A DNA stretch of 64,000 nucleotides from Amycolatopsis sp. QT-25 (GCF_029369745.1 NZ_CP120210.1:4526001-4590000); one strand, 5' to 3'. Shown: positions 31,964 to 40,910, numbered from the stretch's first letter. The notes: a model not told the origin generated them from the letters alone. Translations and numbers: made by a program.

Positions 31964-33346
31964 ATGGCCGCCGCTCTCCCCCATCCCCCACGCCGGATCC
32001 CGCTGATCGGGGACGTACTCGGCGTGTCGCCGAAGACCCCGGTCCAGGATTCGATGCGGCACGCCGCCGAGCTGGATCCCGTCTTCGAGCGCAAGGTGTT
32101 CGGCCGCGGCATCGTGTTCGTCCACGGCGCCGGGATGGTCGCCGACCTCTCCGACGAGAAGCGGTTCGCGAAGCACGTCACGCCCGCGATCTCGAACCTG
32201 CGCCCGCTCGGCGGCGACGGGTTGTTCACCGCGCACAACGAAGAGCCGAACTGGCGGCGCGCGCACGAGATCCTCGCGCCCGCGTTCAGCCGCAACGCCA
32301 TGCAGCACTACCACCCGACGATGCTGGCGATCACCCGCGAACTGCTCGACGCGTGGGACGGGGGCGGTGAGGTCGACGTCGCGGACGACATGACCAAGCT
32401 GACGCTGGAGACCATCGGCCGCACGGGTTTCGGTTACAGCTTCTCGTCGTTCGAACGCGCGGAACCGCATCCGTTCGTCGCCGCGATGGTCCGCACGCTA
32501 CGGCACGCGCAACGGATGGCGCTCCAGCCGCCGGTCATCGGCCCGCTCCTCGGCCGCAAGGCGAATCGGCGCAACGAGGCCGATCTCGCGTTCCTCCACT
32601 CCGTCGTCGCCGAGGTCGTCGAGGCGCGCCGGGGCGACACGAGCACCGACGACCTGCTCGGGCTCATGCTGAACACCACGCAGCCGAGCACCGGCGCGGC
32701 GCTGGACGAGGACAACATCCGGCACCAGATCATCACCTTCCTCGTGGCCGGGCACGAAACCACGTCCGGCGCGCTGTCGTTCGCGCTGTACTACCTCACC
32801 AGGAATCCGGACGTCCTCGCCCGCGCACAGTCCGAAGTGGACAAGGTCTGGGGTGAGAACCCCGATCCCTCCTACGAGGAGGTCGCCAAGCTCCGCTACG
32901 TCCGGCGAGTGCTCGACGAGGCGTTGCGGCTGTGGCCGACGGCGCCCGCGTTCGCCCGTCAAGCCCAGGTGGACACCCTCGTCGGCGGCGAGTATCCGAT
33001 GCGGAAGGGACAGTGGGCACTCGTCCTCATCCCGTCGCTGCACCGTGATCCCGTCTGGGGCGACGATCCCGAGTCGTTCGATCCGGACCGCTTCTCCCCG
33101 GAGCGCAACCGGGCCCGTCCCGCGCACGTCTACAAGCCGTTCGGCACCGGCGAGCGGGCCTGCATCGGACGGCAATTCGCCCTGCACGAGGCGACGCTGG
33201 TCCTCGGCATGCTGCTGAGCCGGTACGACCTGCGCGGTGACCCGTCCTACCGGTTGAAGGTGCAGGAACTGCTGACCCTGAAGCCGGAGGGTTTCAAGCT
33301 GAACGTCTCACTCCGTGACCGGGCGCCGGTGGCCACGACCGCCTGA
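31964..33346 (+). CDS. Cytochrome P450, CYP102 (BM3)-like heme domain without reductase
   Basis: A 460-residue P450 closely resembling the heme half of P450 BM3: GDGLFTAHNEEPNWRRAHEIL (F88 at the BM3 F87 position), TFLVAGHETTSGALSFALYYL, DEALRLWPTAPAFARQAQ, GGEYPMRKGQWALVLIPSLHRDPVWGDD and the heme loop KPFGTGERACIGRQFALHEATLVLGM, with heme ligand C400 at the BM3 position. It ends TLKPEGFKLNV, exactly where BM3 enters its FMN/FAD reductase linker, then stops. No reductase or ferredoxin gene follows. Fatty acids are the likely substrates by family; the electron partner is unknown. Confidence 0.93.
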   Translation: MAAALPHPPRRIPLIGDVLGVSPKTPVQDSMRHAAELDPVFERKVFGRGIVFVHGAGMVADLSDEKRFAKHVTPAISNLRPLGGDGLFTAHNEEPNWRRAHEILAPAFSRNAMQHYHPTMLAITRELLDAWDGGGEVDVADDMTKLTLETIGRTGFGYSFSSFERAEPHPFVAAMVRTLRHAQRMALQPPVIGPLLGRKANRRNEADLAFLHSVVAEVVEARRGDTSTDDLLGLMLNTTQPSTGAALDEDNIRHQIITFLVAGHETTSGALSFALYYLTRNPDVLARAQSEVDKVWGENPDPSYEEVAKLRYVRRVLDEALRLWPTAPAFARQAQVDTLVGGEYPMRKGQWALVLIPSLHRDPVWGDDPESFDPDRFSPERNRARPAHVYKPFGTGERACIGRQFALHEATLVLGMLLSRYDLRGDPSYRLKVQELLTLKPEGFKLNVSLRDRAPVATTA

Positions 33347-33399
33347 AGTCTCGGCACCCCGCACCTGACGCCGCCGGTCACGCCGCCGCCCTGAAGACC

Positions 33400-33582
33400 T
33401 TGATCGCGCTGACGGAGGCTTTCACCCACCTCGCGGACCGGGCCGACCCGGTCGGCGACGAGGTCTGGAACGAGGCGGCTCGGCACTACGACGAAACGCG
33501 GCTTTCGAGCCTCTCCAGCGCCGCCATCGACACCTGGAACCGGCTCGGCGTCGCCACCCGGCAGATCGCCGTCACCGCCTGA
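33400..33582 (+). pseudogene. C-terminal remnant of a carboxymuconolactone decarboxylase/AhpD-like protein
   Basis: A 60-codon frame reading IALTEAFTHLADRADPVGDEVWNEAARHYDE then DTWNRLGVATRQIAVT. This matches the second half of CMD/AhpD-like proteins (the part after the CxxCxxxH motif). The N-terminal half with the redox cysteines is missing between the P450 stop and this frame, so it is probably a relic. Confidence 0.6.
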
Positions 33583-33587
33583 GCGGT

Positions 33588-34307
33588 CTACCTGGCCTGC
33601 CGTAGTTCCACACAGCACTCGGCCGCACCGGGAACGAGGGCCGCTTCCACGTTCCCGGCGCGCACGCCGTTCAGGAAGCCGGCAAGGAAAGCCTGATTGA
33701 TCCCGCAGACGAGCTCCGGGGCCTCTGCTGCCAAGGACTGGAACGGACAGTTCCGCAGCCGGACGCAGGTCGTGCTGTCACGGCTCGGCTCGAAGCCGTA
33801 GCGACGCAGCATCCCTTCGGCCACCGTGAGCGCGCGTTCGACGCCGAGCCTGCCGGGCCGGGTCCGCGCGCGTTCCTCCTCGCCCGCCACGAAACCGCGT
33901 TCCCCCGCGACCCGTCGTACGGCGTCCCGCGCGGTCTCGCCGGATCCGTCGGCGAGCACGGCTTCGGCGAGGATGCCGGCCAGGAGCTCGTGCCGCCGGG
34001 CGGGAAGCTGCACCTGGATGGTCTCCCCGACGGGTTCGTAGACCTTGGGCCTCCGCCCCACTTTCGGCACCGGGCCCGCCGCGAAGCCGAATTTGAGCAG
34101 GCCCGCCACCACGAGCTTGTCGAGATGGAAGGCGGCGAGCTTGCGGGAGATGCCGACCGCGGCCGCCGCCTCGTCCCGCGTGACGGGACGCCGCGCGCGC
34201 CGGGCATAGGCGTACATACCGCGGCGGAGGTCGTCGTCGAGTGCCGCCACCGCAGCGATGGCTGGAGCATCGAGGCCGTCCGGGTCGGGCACTGTCACGT
34301 CCACCAC
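33588..34307 (-). CDS. HTH regulator with C-terminal Cys-rich (SufR-like) sensor
   Basis: About 239 residues. An N-terminal winged helix (YAYARRARRPVTRDEAAAAVGISRKLAAFHLDKLVVAGLLKF) is followed by a sensor domain with a cysteine series CVRLRNCPF, LVCGINQ and AECCVELR, the spacing seen in SufR-like iron-sulfur or metal-sensing regulators. GTG codons at 34307, 34304 and 34298 are all possible starts; 34307 has AGG seven bases upstream. Divergent from the GTP cyclohydrolase gene, which it may control. The kind of cofactor is inferred. Confidence 0.7.
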   Translation of the reverse strand: MVDVTVPDPDGLDAPAIAAVAALDDDLRRGMYAYARRARRPVTRDEAAAAVGISRKLAAFHLDKLVVAGLLKFGFAAGPVPKVGRRPKVYEPVGETIQVQLPARRHELLAGILAEAVLADGSGETARDAVRRVAGERGFVAGEEERARTRPGRLGVERALTVAEGMLRRYGFEPSRDSTTCVRLRNCPFQSLAAEAPELVCGINQAFLAGFLNGVRAGNVEAALVPGAAECCVELRQAR

Positions 34308-34358
34308 GGTATCGCCTATCCCAACCGGCGGAACAACTTTCACCGCGGATCTACCATG

Positions 34359-34422
34359 TAGAATGAGCCGGCGGGTGGTAAAACACCCAAAAGTCTTGGT
34401 TGAATACAACTTGGTCGAATAC
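34359..34422 (+). promoter_or_regulatory. folE promoter region with 15-bp-spaced direct repeat
   Basis: TAGAAT (34359-34364) is a good -10; the -35 region is weak. TTGGTTGAATAC (34396-34407) and TTGGTCGAATAC (34411-34422) are near-identical and start 15 bp apart, with GTTG-AATA-CAAC forming a small palindrome inside. They lie in the 5' leader between the -10 and folE, a possible roadblock site. Confidence 0.5.
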
Positions 34423-34451
34423 TGGGGATCGCGGTCAGCCTAGGAGGCCTC

Positions 34452-35048
34452 ATGTCCACTCCCGCCTTGCGTGTCGTGCACGAAACCGGGCCGGGGCCGG
34501 ACCTGGCGGCCGCCGAGGCCGCGGCCACCGATTTCCTCACCGCACTGGGTATTTCCTTGGACTCCGAGAGTCTCCGCGGCACCCCGGGCCGGATGGCGCG
34601 CGCGTACGCCGAGCTGTTCACCCCGCGGTCGTTCGACCTCACCACCTTCCCCAACGACGAGAACTACGACGAACTCGTCCTCGCCAGGGGAATCCCGGTC
34701 CGATCCGTCTGCGAGCACCATCTGCTGCCGTTCGTCGGGGTCGCGCACGTCGGTTACCTGCCGGGCGAACGGATTCTCGGCCTGTCGAAACTGGCCAGGA
34801 TCGTCGAGCATTTCGCCTGCCGTCCACAGGTCCAGGAACGGCTCACGAAACAGGTCGCGGACTGGCTCGACGAGCAACTCGAGCCGCGTGGTGTCGGTGT
34901 GGTCATCGAGGCGGAGCACTCGTGCATGACCCTTCGCGGCGTGCAGGCCGTCGGTTCGAGCACCGTCACCTCCACTCTCCTCGGCACGCTGCGCGAAGAC
35001 GCCCGTTCGCGTCAGGAGTTCTTCGCGCTCACCAGGATCAACGGCTGA
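34452..35048 (+). CDS. folE: GTP cyclohydrolase I (type IA)
   Basis: Converts GTP to 7,8-dihydroneopterin triphosphate for folate or pterin cofactors. 198 residues, with the zinc-binding CEHHLLPF and EAEHSCMTLRGV, LGLSKLARIVEHFA and the phosphate-binding GSSTVTS region. AGGAGGCCTC precedes the ATG. It stands apart from the usual folate operon (folP, folB and folK are absent), so it may be a second copy used under a special condition sensed by the divergent Cys-rich regulator. Confidence 0.92.
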   Translation: MSTPALRVVHETGPGPDLAAAEAAATDFLTALGISLDSESLRGTPGRMARAYAELFTPRSFDLTTFPNDENYDELVLARGIPVRSVCEHHLLPFVGVAHVGYLPGERILGLSKLARIVEHFACRPQVQERLTKQVADWLDEQLEPRGVGVVIEAEHSCMTLRGVQAVGSSTVTSTLLGTLREDARSRQEFFALTRING

Positions 35049-35223
35049 CGGTGGGCTCTTACGCGTAGACCGCGGAGACGACCCAGTACGGCTCCGTCAG
35101 CCCGACTTCGACGCCACCGCGCCGACGTAGCGATCGGTGACGCAGCGGAGGCGGGGTTTCACTCACAGCCGAGCGGCGGCCCTCTGGACTGCTTTCCCGT
35201 TCGGCCTTGGGAGGGGACCACGA

Positions 35224-36622
35224 ATGGTGCTGGTGCGCGACGTCAATCCGTCGATCCTGCTGATGAACAGGGCGCCGGGCGCGAAACCGGGACCCTACCT
35301 GCCCAGGGACATCGACCAGCCGCTCATGGCGGCACTGCTCGACGTGCCGTTCACTCTCGTCACCTACGAAATCAACGCGGGTGCGAGGCGGTCGGCGTTG
35401 CAAGCCCTGACCTCGACCTATTCCGGAACGGAGCTGATCGTCGAACCGGAGATCGACGAAATCGTGACGGACGGGTACGACGGCCCGGCGATCATCTGGC
35501 TCGACCGGAAGCTGCCGGAAACCCTCGTCCGCGCCCCCGCCGCGGTGGCCGATTGGCTGGAGAAGGATTCCCGGCGGCGAACTGGACGCCGAGTCCGACA
35601 GGCTCGAGAAGGCCGTCACCGAACTCGCGCCCGGACTGGATCTCGTGTCGTTCGCCGAGTCCCGGGTCGCGGACTACGTCGAACATCTGGGCGTGGTCTC
35701 GTTGCTGCGCAAAGATTTCGAGACGTTCGCGACGATGCTCGCCGAGGTACCCCACGGTTCGGGGAAGATCGAACGGACCGTGCTCTACATCGACGACCTC
35801 GACCGCTGCCCGCCCAAGGTCGTCGTGCAGGTGCTGGAGGCCATTCATCTCCTGCTGGCGCTGCCGGTGTTCGTCGTCGTGGTGGGCGTCGACTCCCGCT
35901 GGCTCAAGAAGGCCGTCGAGCAGCACTACGAGGAGATGCTCGGCGACGATCCGGAAACCTTCGCCGAGAGCTACCTCGAGAAGATCTTCCAAGTGCCGTT
36001 CACGTTGTCCCCCATGGACGATCCAGCGTTCGCGGGGCTCGTGCGCGGGCTCGCCGACACCGAGGTCCAGGTTGCCTCGCCGTCGCCCACGCCCGCCGGA
36101 CCGGATCGGGCCACCGGTGACCGCTCTCCGGCCGGGGCCGATTCCCCTCCTTGTGCGGAAGCACCGCGACCGTCGTCCGAACAGTCCACAATAGACCTAA
36201 GACCTCCTCGGCTGGTGATCTCCACGGCGGAACTGGACTTCCTGCCGACGCTGGCGTCGCTCGTCCGGTCCCCGCGGGCCGCGAAAAGGCTCCTGAACCT
36301 GTACCGCCTGCTGCGGGCCCGGTTCGCCGGGGAGGATCTGGCGGAATTCCTCTCCGACGGCGACCGTGAGGCACCGTTTCGCGCGGTGCTGGTCCTGCTC
36401 GCGATCCACGTCGGGCATCCGGAGGCCGTCTCGTGGTTCGCGAACCTCGACGGCACGGGCCCCGAGGACAGCGCCCTCGAAATCGTCCGGTCCGTGAACG
36501 ACCACGAACTGCGGCCGAAGCTCGAACGCGGCCTGGCCGTCGGTTCCTGGCCGACGCTGGCCGCGTCCTATCAACTCTGGCTGCCGCTGGTGAACCGGTT
36601 CTCGTTCGCCCGCGACGACTGA
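35224..36622 (+). pseudogene. STAND-like N terminus joined out of frame to KAP P-loop NTPase C terminus
   Basis: The ATG at 35224 (GGGAGGGGACCACGA before it) opens a 118-codon part: LVRDVNPSILLMNRAPGAKPGPYLPRDIDQPLMAALLDVPF, then AIIWLDRKLPE, resembling the N-terminal nucleotide-binding segment of actinobacterial STAND-type proteins, but the P-loop position reads YEINAGARRSALQAL with no GKS/T. Near 35577 the reading must shift by one base to ELDAESDRLEKAVTELAPGLDLVSF and then a KAP NTPase C half with Walker B TVLYIDDLDRCPP and FVVVVGVDSRWL, ending at 36622. The KAP Walker A is absent. This looks like a deletion fusion with a one-base frameshift. A sequencing error could mimic the shift, but not the missing Walker A. 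Confidence 0.6.
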
Positions 36623-37311
36623 TCCCGCGAGCGCTCGATGTCGGGTCCCCGGTAGAGCCGCTCGGGAATTTCGGCGAGGGTCGACGGGTGAACCTGCGGG
36701 CCGAGTCCGTAGAACTTCTGGAAGCTCATGATCAGCGGCCGCCAGCGCTCGGGGTCGATCCGGTCTTCGGTGCCCGGCATCCGCACGTCGTCGTGGACGT
36801 GGACGCGCTGCACGCGGACTTCGAACACGAGGACGCCACCGCGTTGTTCCGGGTCGTCCTCGGCGAGGGGATGGACGGCCTCGACGACGGCCTCCATCGT
36901 CACCGGGCATTCCGCGACGCGCGGCGGCCGGACCGTCTCCGAGGTGACCGGGGTGAGCCCGGCGCGGGCGAACTTCTCCGGTTCGTACCGGTATCCGCGT
37001 TCGTGCTTGCGGGCCGGGACGGGATCCGAGCCGGTGGTCAGCGCCAACCTGTCGACGGCGGCCGCCAGCGCGTCGGACGGGAGATTCAGCACACATTCAC
37101 GGTTGCGCAGGAGATTCTGCGCCGTCTTGGCTTTCGCGCCCAATCCGAGCATGCCGCGCCATCCGAGCCAGAACGCGGACGACATCGGGGCCAGATTCGG
37201 GACACCAGCCTGGTCGACCGTCGAGAGGAGCACCACGGGGGTGCCGAAGTAGAGGATTCCGGGCTCGATCCGGGTGTGCGCGGCCTCGGCCGCCGACGAG
37301 GTAACTGTCAC
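36571..37311 (-). CDS. Flavin reductase-like (DIM6/NTAB) domain protein
   Basis: About 246 residues: RIEPGILYFGTPVVLLSTVDQAGVPNLAPMSSAFWLGWRGMLGL is the FMN-binding split-barrel start, followed by TAQNLLRNRECVLNLPS and VAECPVTMEAVVEAV. A C-terminal extension after about residue 165 (RPLIMSFQKFYGLGPQ) is typical of this longer subgroup. I chose the GTG at 37311 since upstream codons look non-coding. Its end overlaps the KAP remnant by 52 bp on the other strand. It probably reduces a flavin or an FMN-linked substrate; no monooxygenase partner is adjacent. Confidence 0.8.
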   Translation of the reverse strand: MTVTSSAAEAAHTRIEPGILYFGTPVVLLSTVDQAGVPNLAPMSSAFWLGWRGMLGLGAKAKTAQNLLRNRECVLNLPSDALAAAVDRLALTTGSDPVPARKHERGYRYEPEKFARAGLTPVTSETVRPPRVAECPVTMEAVVEAVHPLAEDDPEQRGGVLVFEVRVQRVHVHDDVRMPGTEDRIDPERWRPLIMSFQKFYGLGPQVHPSTLAEIPERLYRGPDIERSRDQSSRANENRFTSGSQS

Positions 37312-37565
37312 GTTCGTCAGCTTCGCCGTCTCGTGCGCTCGAGGCTGGCATGAATCGGACGTCGCGATCAACACCGACGGCGGACGGCCCGGCGCCCCCA
37401 CAGCACTTACCCTTTCCGGAATGGTTCCCTTGGCCTGCCGGGAATCCGCGGGCATTCGGAGTATTGCGTTCGGCCGATTGCTGGTAGGTTCGCCGAACTG
37501 GAAGGCGGAGCAGACGCCGGCGGCGGCCCGGTCGACACCCGAACGCGCGTGGTGAGGCGAATCGC

Positions 37566-39635
37566 ATGCGAGACGATGTGGTCCAGGCGAGCTCGATCAT
37601 CGGGCACTCCCCCGGCCAGGTTTGGGAAGTGATCGGCGATCCCGAGTCCTACTCGAGGTTCGTCGCGGAGCTCAGCTGGTGCGAGATCCAGCGGGCCGCC
37701 GAACGCGGACGTGGCCCGAGATGCCTCGTCCGGCTGGAACCACGGCCCGGCACGCTCATCGTCGGTGACATCGAGGCACGGGTCTGGCGGCCGGGCGAGC
37801 ACGTCGTCTGGTGTGGTGTCGAGAACGACGGCAACTGGGTCTCGGTCGAGCTGAAGCAAGCTCCCGGAGGCGGCACCGAACTCACTGCTCAGCTGATGCT
37901 CCCGGCGCCGCAGCCGCGACTGGTGTCCGCCGCGTCGTTCGAACGCACCGTCCGCGCGGTGGCCCGGCGCATCGATCTGCACCTGTCCGGGCGGGCGGCG
38001 TCGCCCGATGAGGAACCGGCGCACACCAAGGCCACCACACTGCACACGGCGAGCACGCTGATCAAGGCCGGGGTGCTCGCGGCCGCGCGGCCGGACAAGA
38101 TCGCCCGGCAGCTCACCTCGCTGTCGCAGTGGGGCGCCACCGTCGCCGGCGGCTACACGGCGAACGCCGCCCGTGTGCCCGAGGAAGTCGCGCTGCACGA
38201 CGAACGCCACGTCCGGACGTTCAAGCAGACGGCGGAGCGGAGCAACCAGCTCGCGAACGCGCTGGCGGCGCGCGGGGTCCGCGCCCGCGACCGGATCGCC
38301 CTGCTGTGCCGCAATCACGCCGCGATGGTCGAGTCGCTGATCGCGTGCAGCAAACTCGGCGCGGACGCGATCCTGCTCAACACCGGCCTTTCCGCCGGCG
38401 CGGTCGCGGATGTCATCGGCCTGCACCAACCGGTCGCGGTGCTCGCCGACGACGAGTTCTCGCGGATCATCGCCGACATCCCCGGCGACTTCCTGCGGCT
38501 GTCCACGTGGCCGGAGACCGAGAACGGCCATCCGACGATCGACCAGCTGATCACCGGGGTGCCCGCCACCAAACGCAAACCGGTGGACCGGATCGGCAGG
38601 CTCGTCGTCCTCACGTCGGGCACCACGGGAACCCCCAAAAGCGCACGCCGCCCGACGCCCAAGGGACTCACGACGTCGGCCGCCATGCTGGACCGGATCC
38701 CGCTCCGCTCCGGAGACCGCTTCGTGGTGGCCGCGCCGCTGTTCCACAGCTGGGGACTCGCCGGGATGCAGATCGGGATGGCCGTCCGCGCTTCGCTGTC
38801 CTTGATCCGCCGGTTCGACGCCGAAGAGATACTGCGGACCATCGCCGAACACCGCTGCGGTGTGCTGTTCGCCGTCCCCATCATGTTGCAGCGCATTCTC
38901 GACCTGCCCGAACAGGTCCGCAGCCGCTACGACCTCTCGTCGCTGCGGATCGTCGCCAGCAGCGGATCCGCGCTGCCGGGCACGATCGTCACCGAATTCA
39001 TGGACACCTTCGGCGACGTGCTCTACAACTTCTACGGCTCCACGGAGGTTTCGTGGGCCAGCATCGCCACACCCGAAGACCTCCGAGCCGCGCCGACCAC
39101 GGCAGGCCGCTGCCCGCCCGGCACCCGCGTCGCCATCCTCGACGACGACCACAACCGTGTCCCGCCGGGCTGGGAGGGGCAGATCTTCGTCGGCAACGAC
39201 ATGCTCTTCGAGGGCTACACCGACGGCGCCGGCGTGCCGCGCGCCGAAGAGCTGATGGCGACCGGCGACGTCGGCTACCAGGACGCCTCCGGCCGCCTCT
39301 TCGTCACCGGCCGGGCGGACGAGATGATCGTGTCCGGCGGGGAGAACGTGTCCCCTCGTCCGGTCGAGGAGGCCATCGTCGCGCTGCCCGGCGTCCACGA
39401 AGCGGCCGTGATCGGCGTGCCGGATCGCGAGTTCGGGCAACGCTTCGCCGCGTACATCGTCCCGAAACGCGGCGCCCGGATGAGCGCGGACGACGTCCGC
39501 GCGTACATCCACCACCGGCTGGCGCGCTTCGCCGTGCCGCGGGACGTGTACTTCGTGGAGGAACTGCCCCGGAACGCGACCGGGAAGGTGCTCAAGCGGC
39601 TGCTGCGGGACGAGACCTGGCCCATCGACCAGTGA
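37566..39635 (+). CDS. SRPBCC domain fused to acyl-CoA synthetase (AMP-forming)
   Basis: A 689-residue fusion. Residues 1-145 are a polyketide cyclase-like SRPBCC fold (IIGHSPGQVWEVIGDPESYSRFVAELSWCEIQ, ELTAQLMLPAP), then a linker and an acyl/aryl-CoA ligase from about 190: LVVLTSGTTGTPKSARR (ATP site), NFYGSTEVSW, ATGDVGYQDASGRLFVTGRADEMIVSGGENVSPRPVEE and the catalytic Lys region RNATGKVLKRLL. The ligase half resembles long-chain acyl-CoA synthetases such as mycobacterial FadD12. The lipid-binding module may hold or recruit the hydrophobic acid. Stand-alone gene, divergent from the flavin reductase. Confidence 0.85.
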   Translation: MRDDVVQASSIIGHSPGQVWEVIGDPESYSRFVAELSWCEIQRAAERGRGPRCLVRLEPRPGTLIVGDIEARVWRPGEHVVWCGVENDGNWVSVELKQAPGGGTELTAQLMLPAPQPRLVSAASFERTVRAVARRIDLHLSGRAASPDEEPAHTKATTLHTASTLIKAGVLAAARPDKIARQLTSLSQWGATVAGGYTANAARVPEEVALHDERHVRTFKQTAERSNQLANALAARGVRARDRIALLCRNHAAMVESLIACSKLGADAILLNTGLSAGAVADVIGLHQPVAVLADDEFSRIIADIPGDFLRLSTWPETENGHPTIDQLITGVPATKRKPVDRIGRLVVLTSGTTGTPKSARRPTPKGLTTSAAMLDRIPLRSGDRFVVAAPLFHSWGLAGMQIGMAVRASLSLIRRFDAEEILRTIAEHRCGVLFAVPIMLQRILDLPEQVRSRYDLSSLRIVASSGSALPGTIVTEFMDTFGDVLYNFYGSTEVSWASIATPEDLRAAPTTAGRCPPGTRVAILDDDHNRVPPGWEGQIFVGNDMLFEGYTDGAGVPRAEELMATGDVGYQDASGRLFVTGRADEMIVSGGENVSPRPVEEAIVALPGVHEAAVIGVPDREFGQRFAAYIVPKRGARMSADDVRAYIHHRLARFAVPRDVYFVEELPRNATGKVLKRLLRDETWPIDQ

Positions 39636-39651
39636 GACGGCGTGCGCCAAC

Positions 39652-39743
39652 TCGTATCTCGCGTGCTTGGAGGCGGATCACGCGTGTGTACAGCCGAAAG
39701 ACCCGGCCCCGGCGTGTTGCGCCTCCAAGCACGCGAGATACGA
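39652..39743. repeat. 24-bp perfect inverted repeat with 44-base loop
   Basis: Arms 39652-39675 and 39720-39743; the left arm begins TCGTATCTCGCGTGCTTGGA. It lies between the ligase and GlxA-type genes and could end transcription of the former, though the loop is long. Confidence 0.8.
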
Positions 39744-39854
39744 CATCGGCGCTGCCCACCACCAGCGCGCCAGCACCCGCGAAGAACTCTCATCGTCCCC
39801 TTCGGACGGTCCAAACCAGCTCCATCGCAGGTCGGGAGTCCCTAGAATCGGCCC

Positions 39855-40832
39855 ATGAGACGGCTGGCCGTGGTGGTCTTCAACGGGGCGTCGCTCGGCG
39901 CCATGTCCTTCGCGTTCGGCGTGTTCGAGATGGCTTCCGCCTTCGGGGAGCTGCCCGACCTCGATCTCAAGGTCGTCGGCGGTGAACCGGGGACCGCGCT
40001 GCGAGGCGGTGGGCTGACCGTGCCGGTCCCCGAAGACCTCGACACGGTCCGGGACGCGGATCTGGTGCTGGTCCCGAACTGGCGGTCGCCGATGGAGGAT
40101 CCGCCGGAAACCGCGCTGGAGGCGCTCCGCGCGGCGCACGACCGGGGAGCCCGGGTGGCCGGGTTGTGCAGCGGTGCCTTCGTGCTGGCCGCGGCCGGGC
40201 TGCTCGACGGGCGCCCCGCGACCACGCACTGGGCGATGGCACCGCTGCTGGCGGCCCGGTTCCCTGCCGTCCTTCTCGACGAAGCGGTGCTTTACATCGA
40301 CGACGGCGACATCCTGACCGCGGGCGGCGGCGCGGCGGGGATGGACCTCGGCCTGCACCTGATCCGTTCGTGGTGCGGCGCGGAGGTGGCGAACCGGCTG
40401 GCGAAGGGCATGGTCGTCCCACCGCACCGGCCCGGTGGGCAGGCTCAGTACATCGAGTCGCCGATGCCGGAACTCGACGAGGGCGACCCGGTGTCGGAGA
40501 CGATGGCCTGGGCGCTCACCCGGCTGGACACGGCGCTCCCGGTCGACGAACTGGCCAGGCGGGCGCATATGAGCAGGCGCAACTACGACCGCCGGTTCCG
40601 GGAGATCACCGGTGCCGCACCCGGTACCTGGCTCACCCACCAGCGCGTCATCCGCGCTCAGCAGTTGCTCGAATCCACCGATCTCCCGGTCGACGAGATC
40701 GCCAGGTACTGCGGGTTCTCCTCGTCCGCCGCCCTTCGCCCGCATTTCCGGCGACAGGTCGGGGTCACGCCGGTGTCCTACCGGGAGACGTTCGGGCCGA
40801 GGCCGAGCGTGCCCGAACCCGTCCTGTCCTGA
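39855..40832 (+). CDS. GlxA-family regulator (DJ-1/PfpI domain plus AraC DNA-binding domain)
   Basis: A 325-residue regulator: the DJ-1/PfpI-like domain (about 1-190) with the nucleophile-elbow-like VAGLCSGAFVLAAAGLLDGRPATTHW, and an AraC-type double HTH (ELARRAHMSRRNYDRRFREITGAAPGTWL and DEIARYCGFSSSAALRPHFRRQVGVTPVSYRETF). Such proteins sense small metabolites. The next gene, an epoxide-hydrolase-like enzyme 78 bp downstream on the same strand, is the probable target. Confidence 0.9.
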   Translation: MRRLAVVVFNGASLGAMSFAFGVFEMASAFGELPDLDLKVVGGEPGTALRGGGLTVPVPEDLDTVRDADLVLVPNWRSPMEDPPETALEALRAAHDRGARVAGLCSGAFVLAAAGLLDGRPATTHWAMAPLLAARFPAVLLDEAVLYIDDGDILTAGGGAAGMDLGLHLIRSWCGAEVANRLAKGMVVPPHRPGGQAQYIESPMPELDEGDPVSETMAWALTRLDTALPVDELARRAHMSRRNYDRRFREITGAAPGTWLTHQRVIRAQQLLESTDLPVDEIARYCGFSSSAALRPHFRRQVGVTPVSYRETFGPRPSVPEPVLS

Positions 40833-40910
40833 CCGGGCTGTCTCAAAACCGACCACGGTTGGCGAAAACACCGCTCACGGCCGGCACCTCGGTCCGGCCA
40901 CGATCGAGAC

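Noticed and set aside
37407..39650. 747-codon open frame on the minus strand across the acyl-CoA ligase gene
   Set aside because: Long antisense frames are normal in high-GC DNA; it has no recognisable domain and mirrors the ligase codons.
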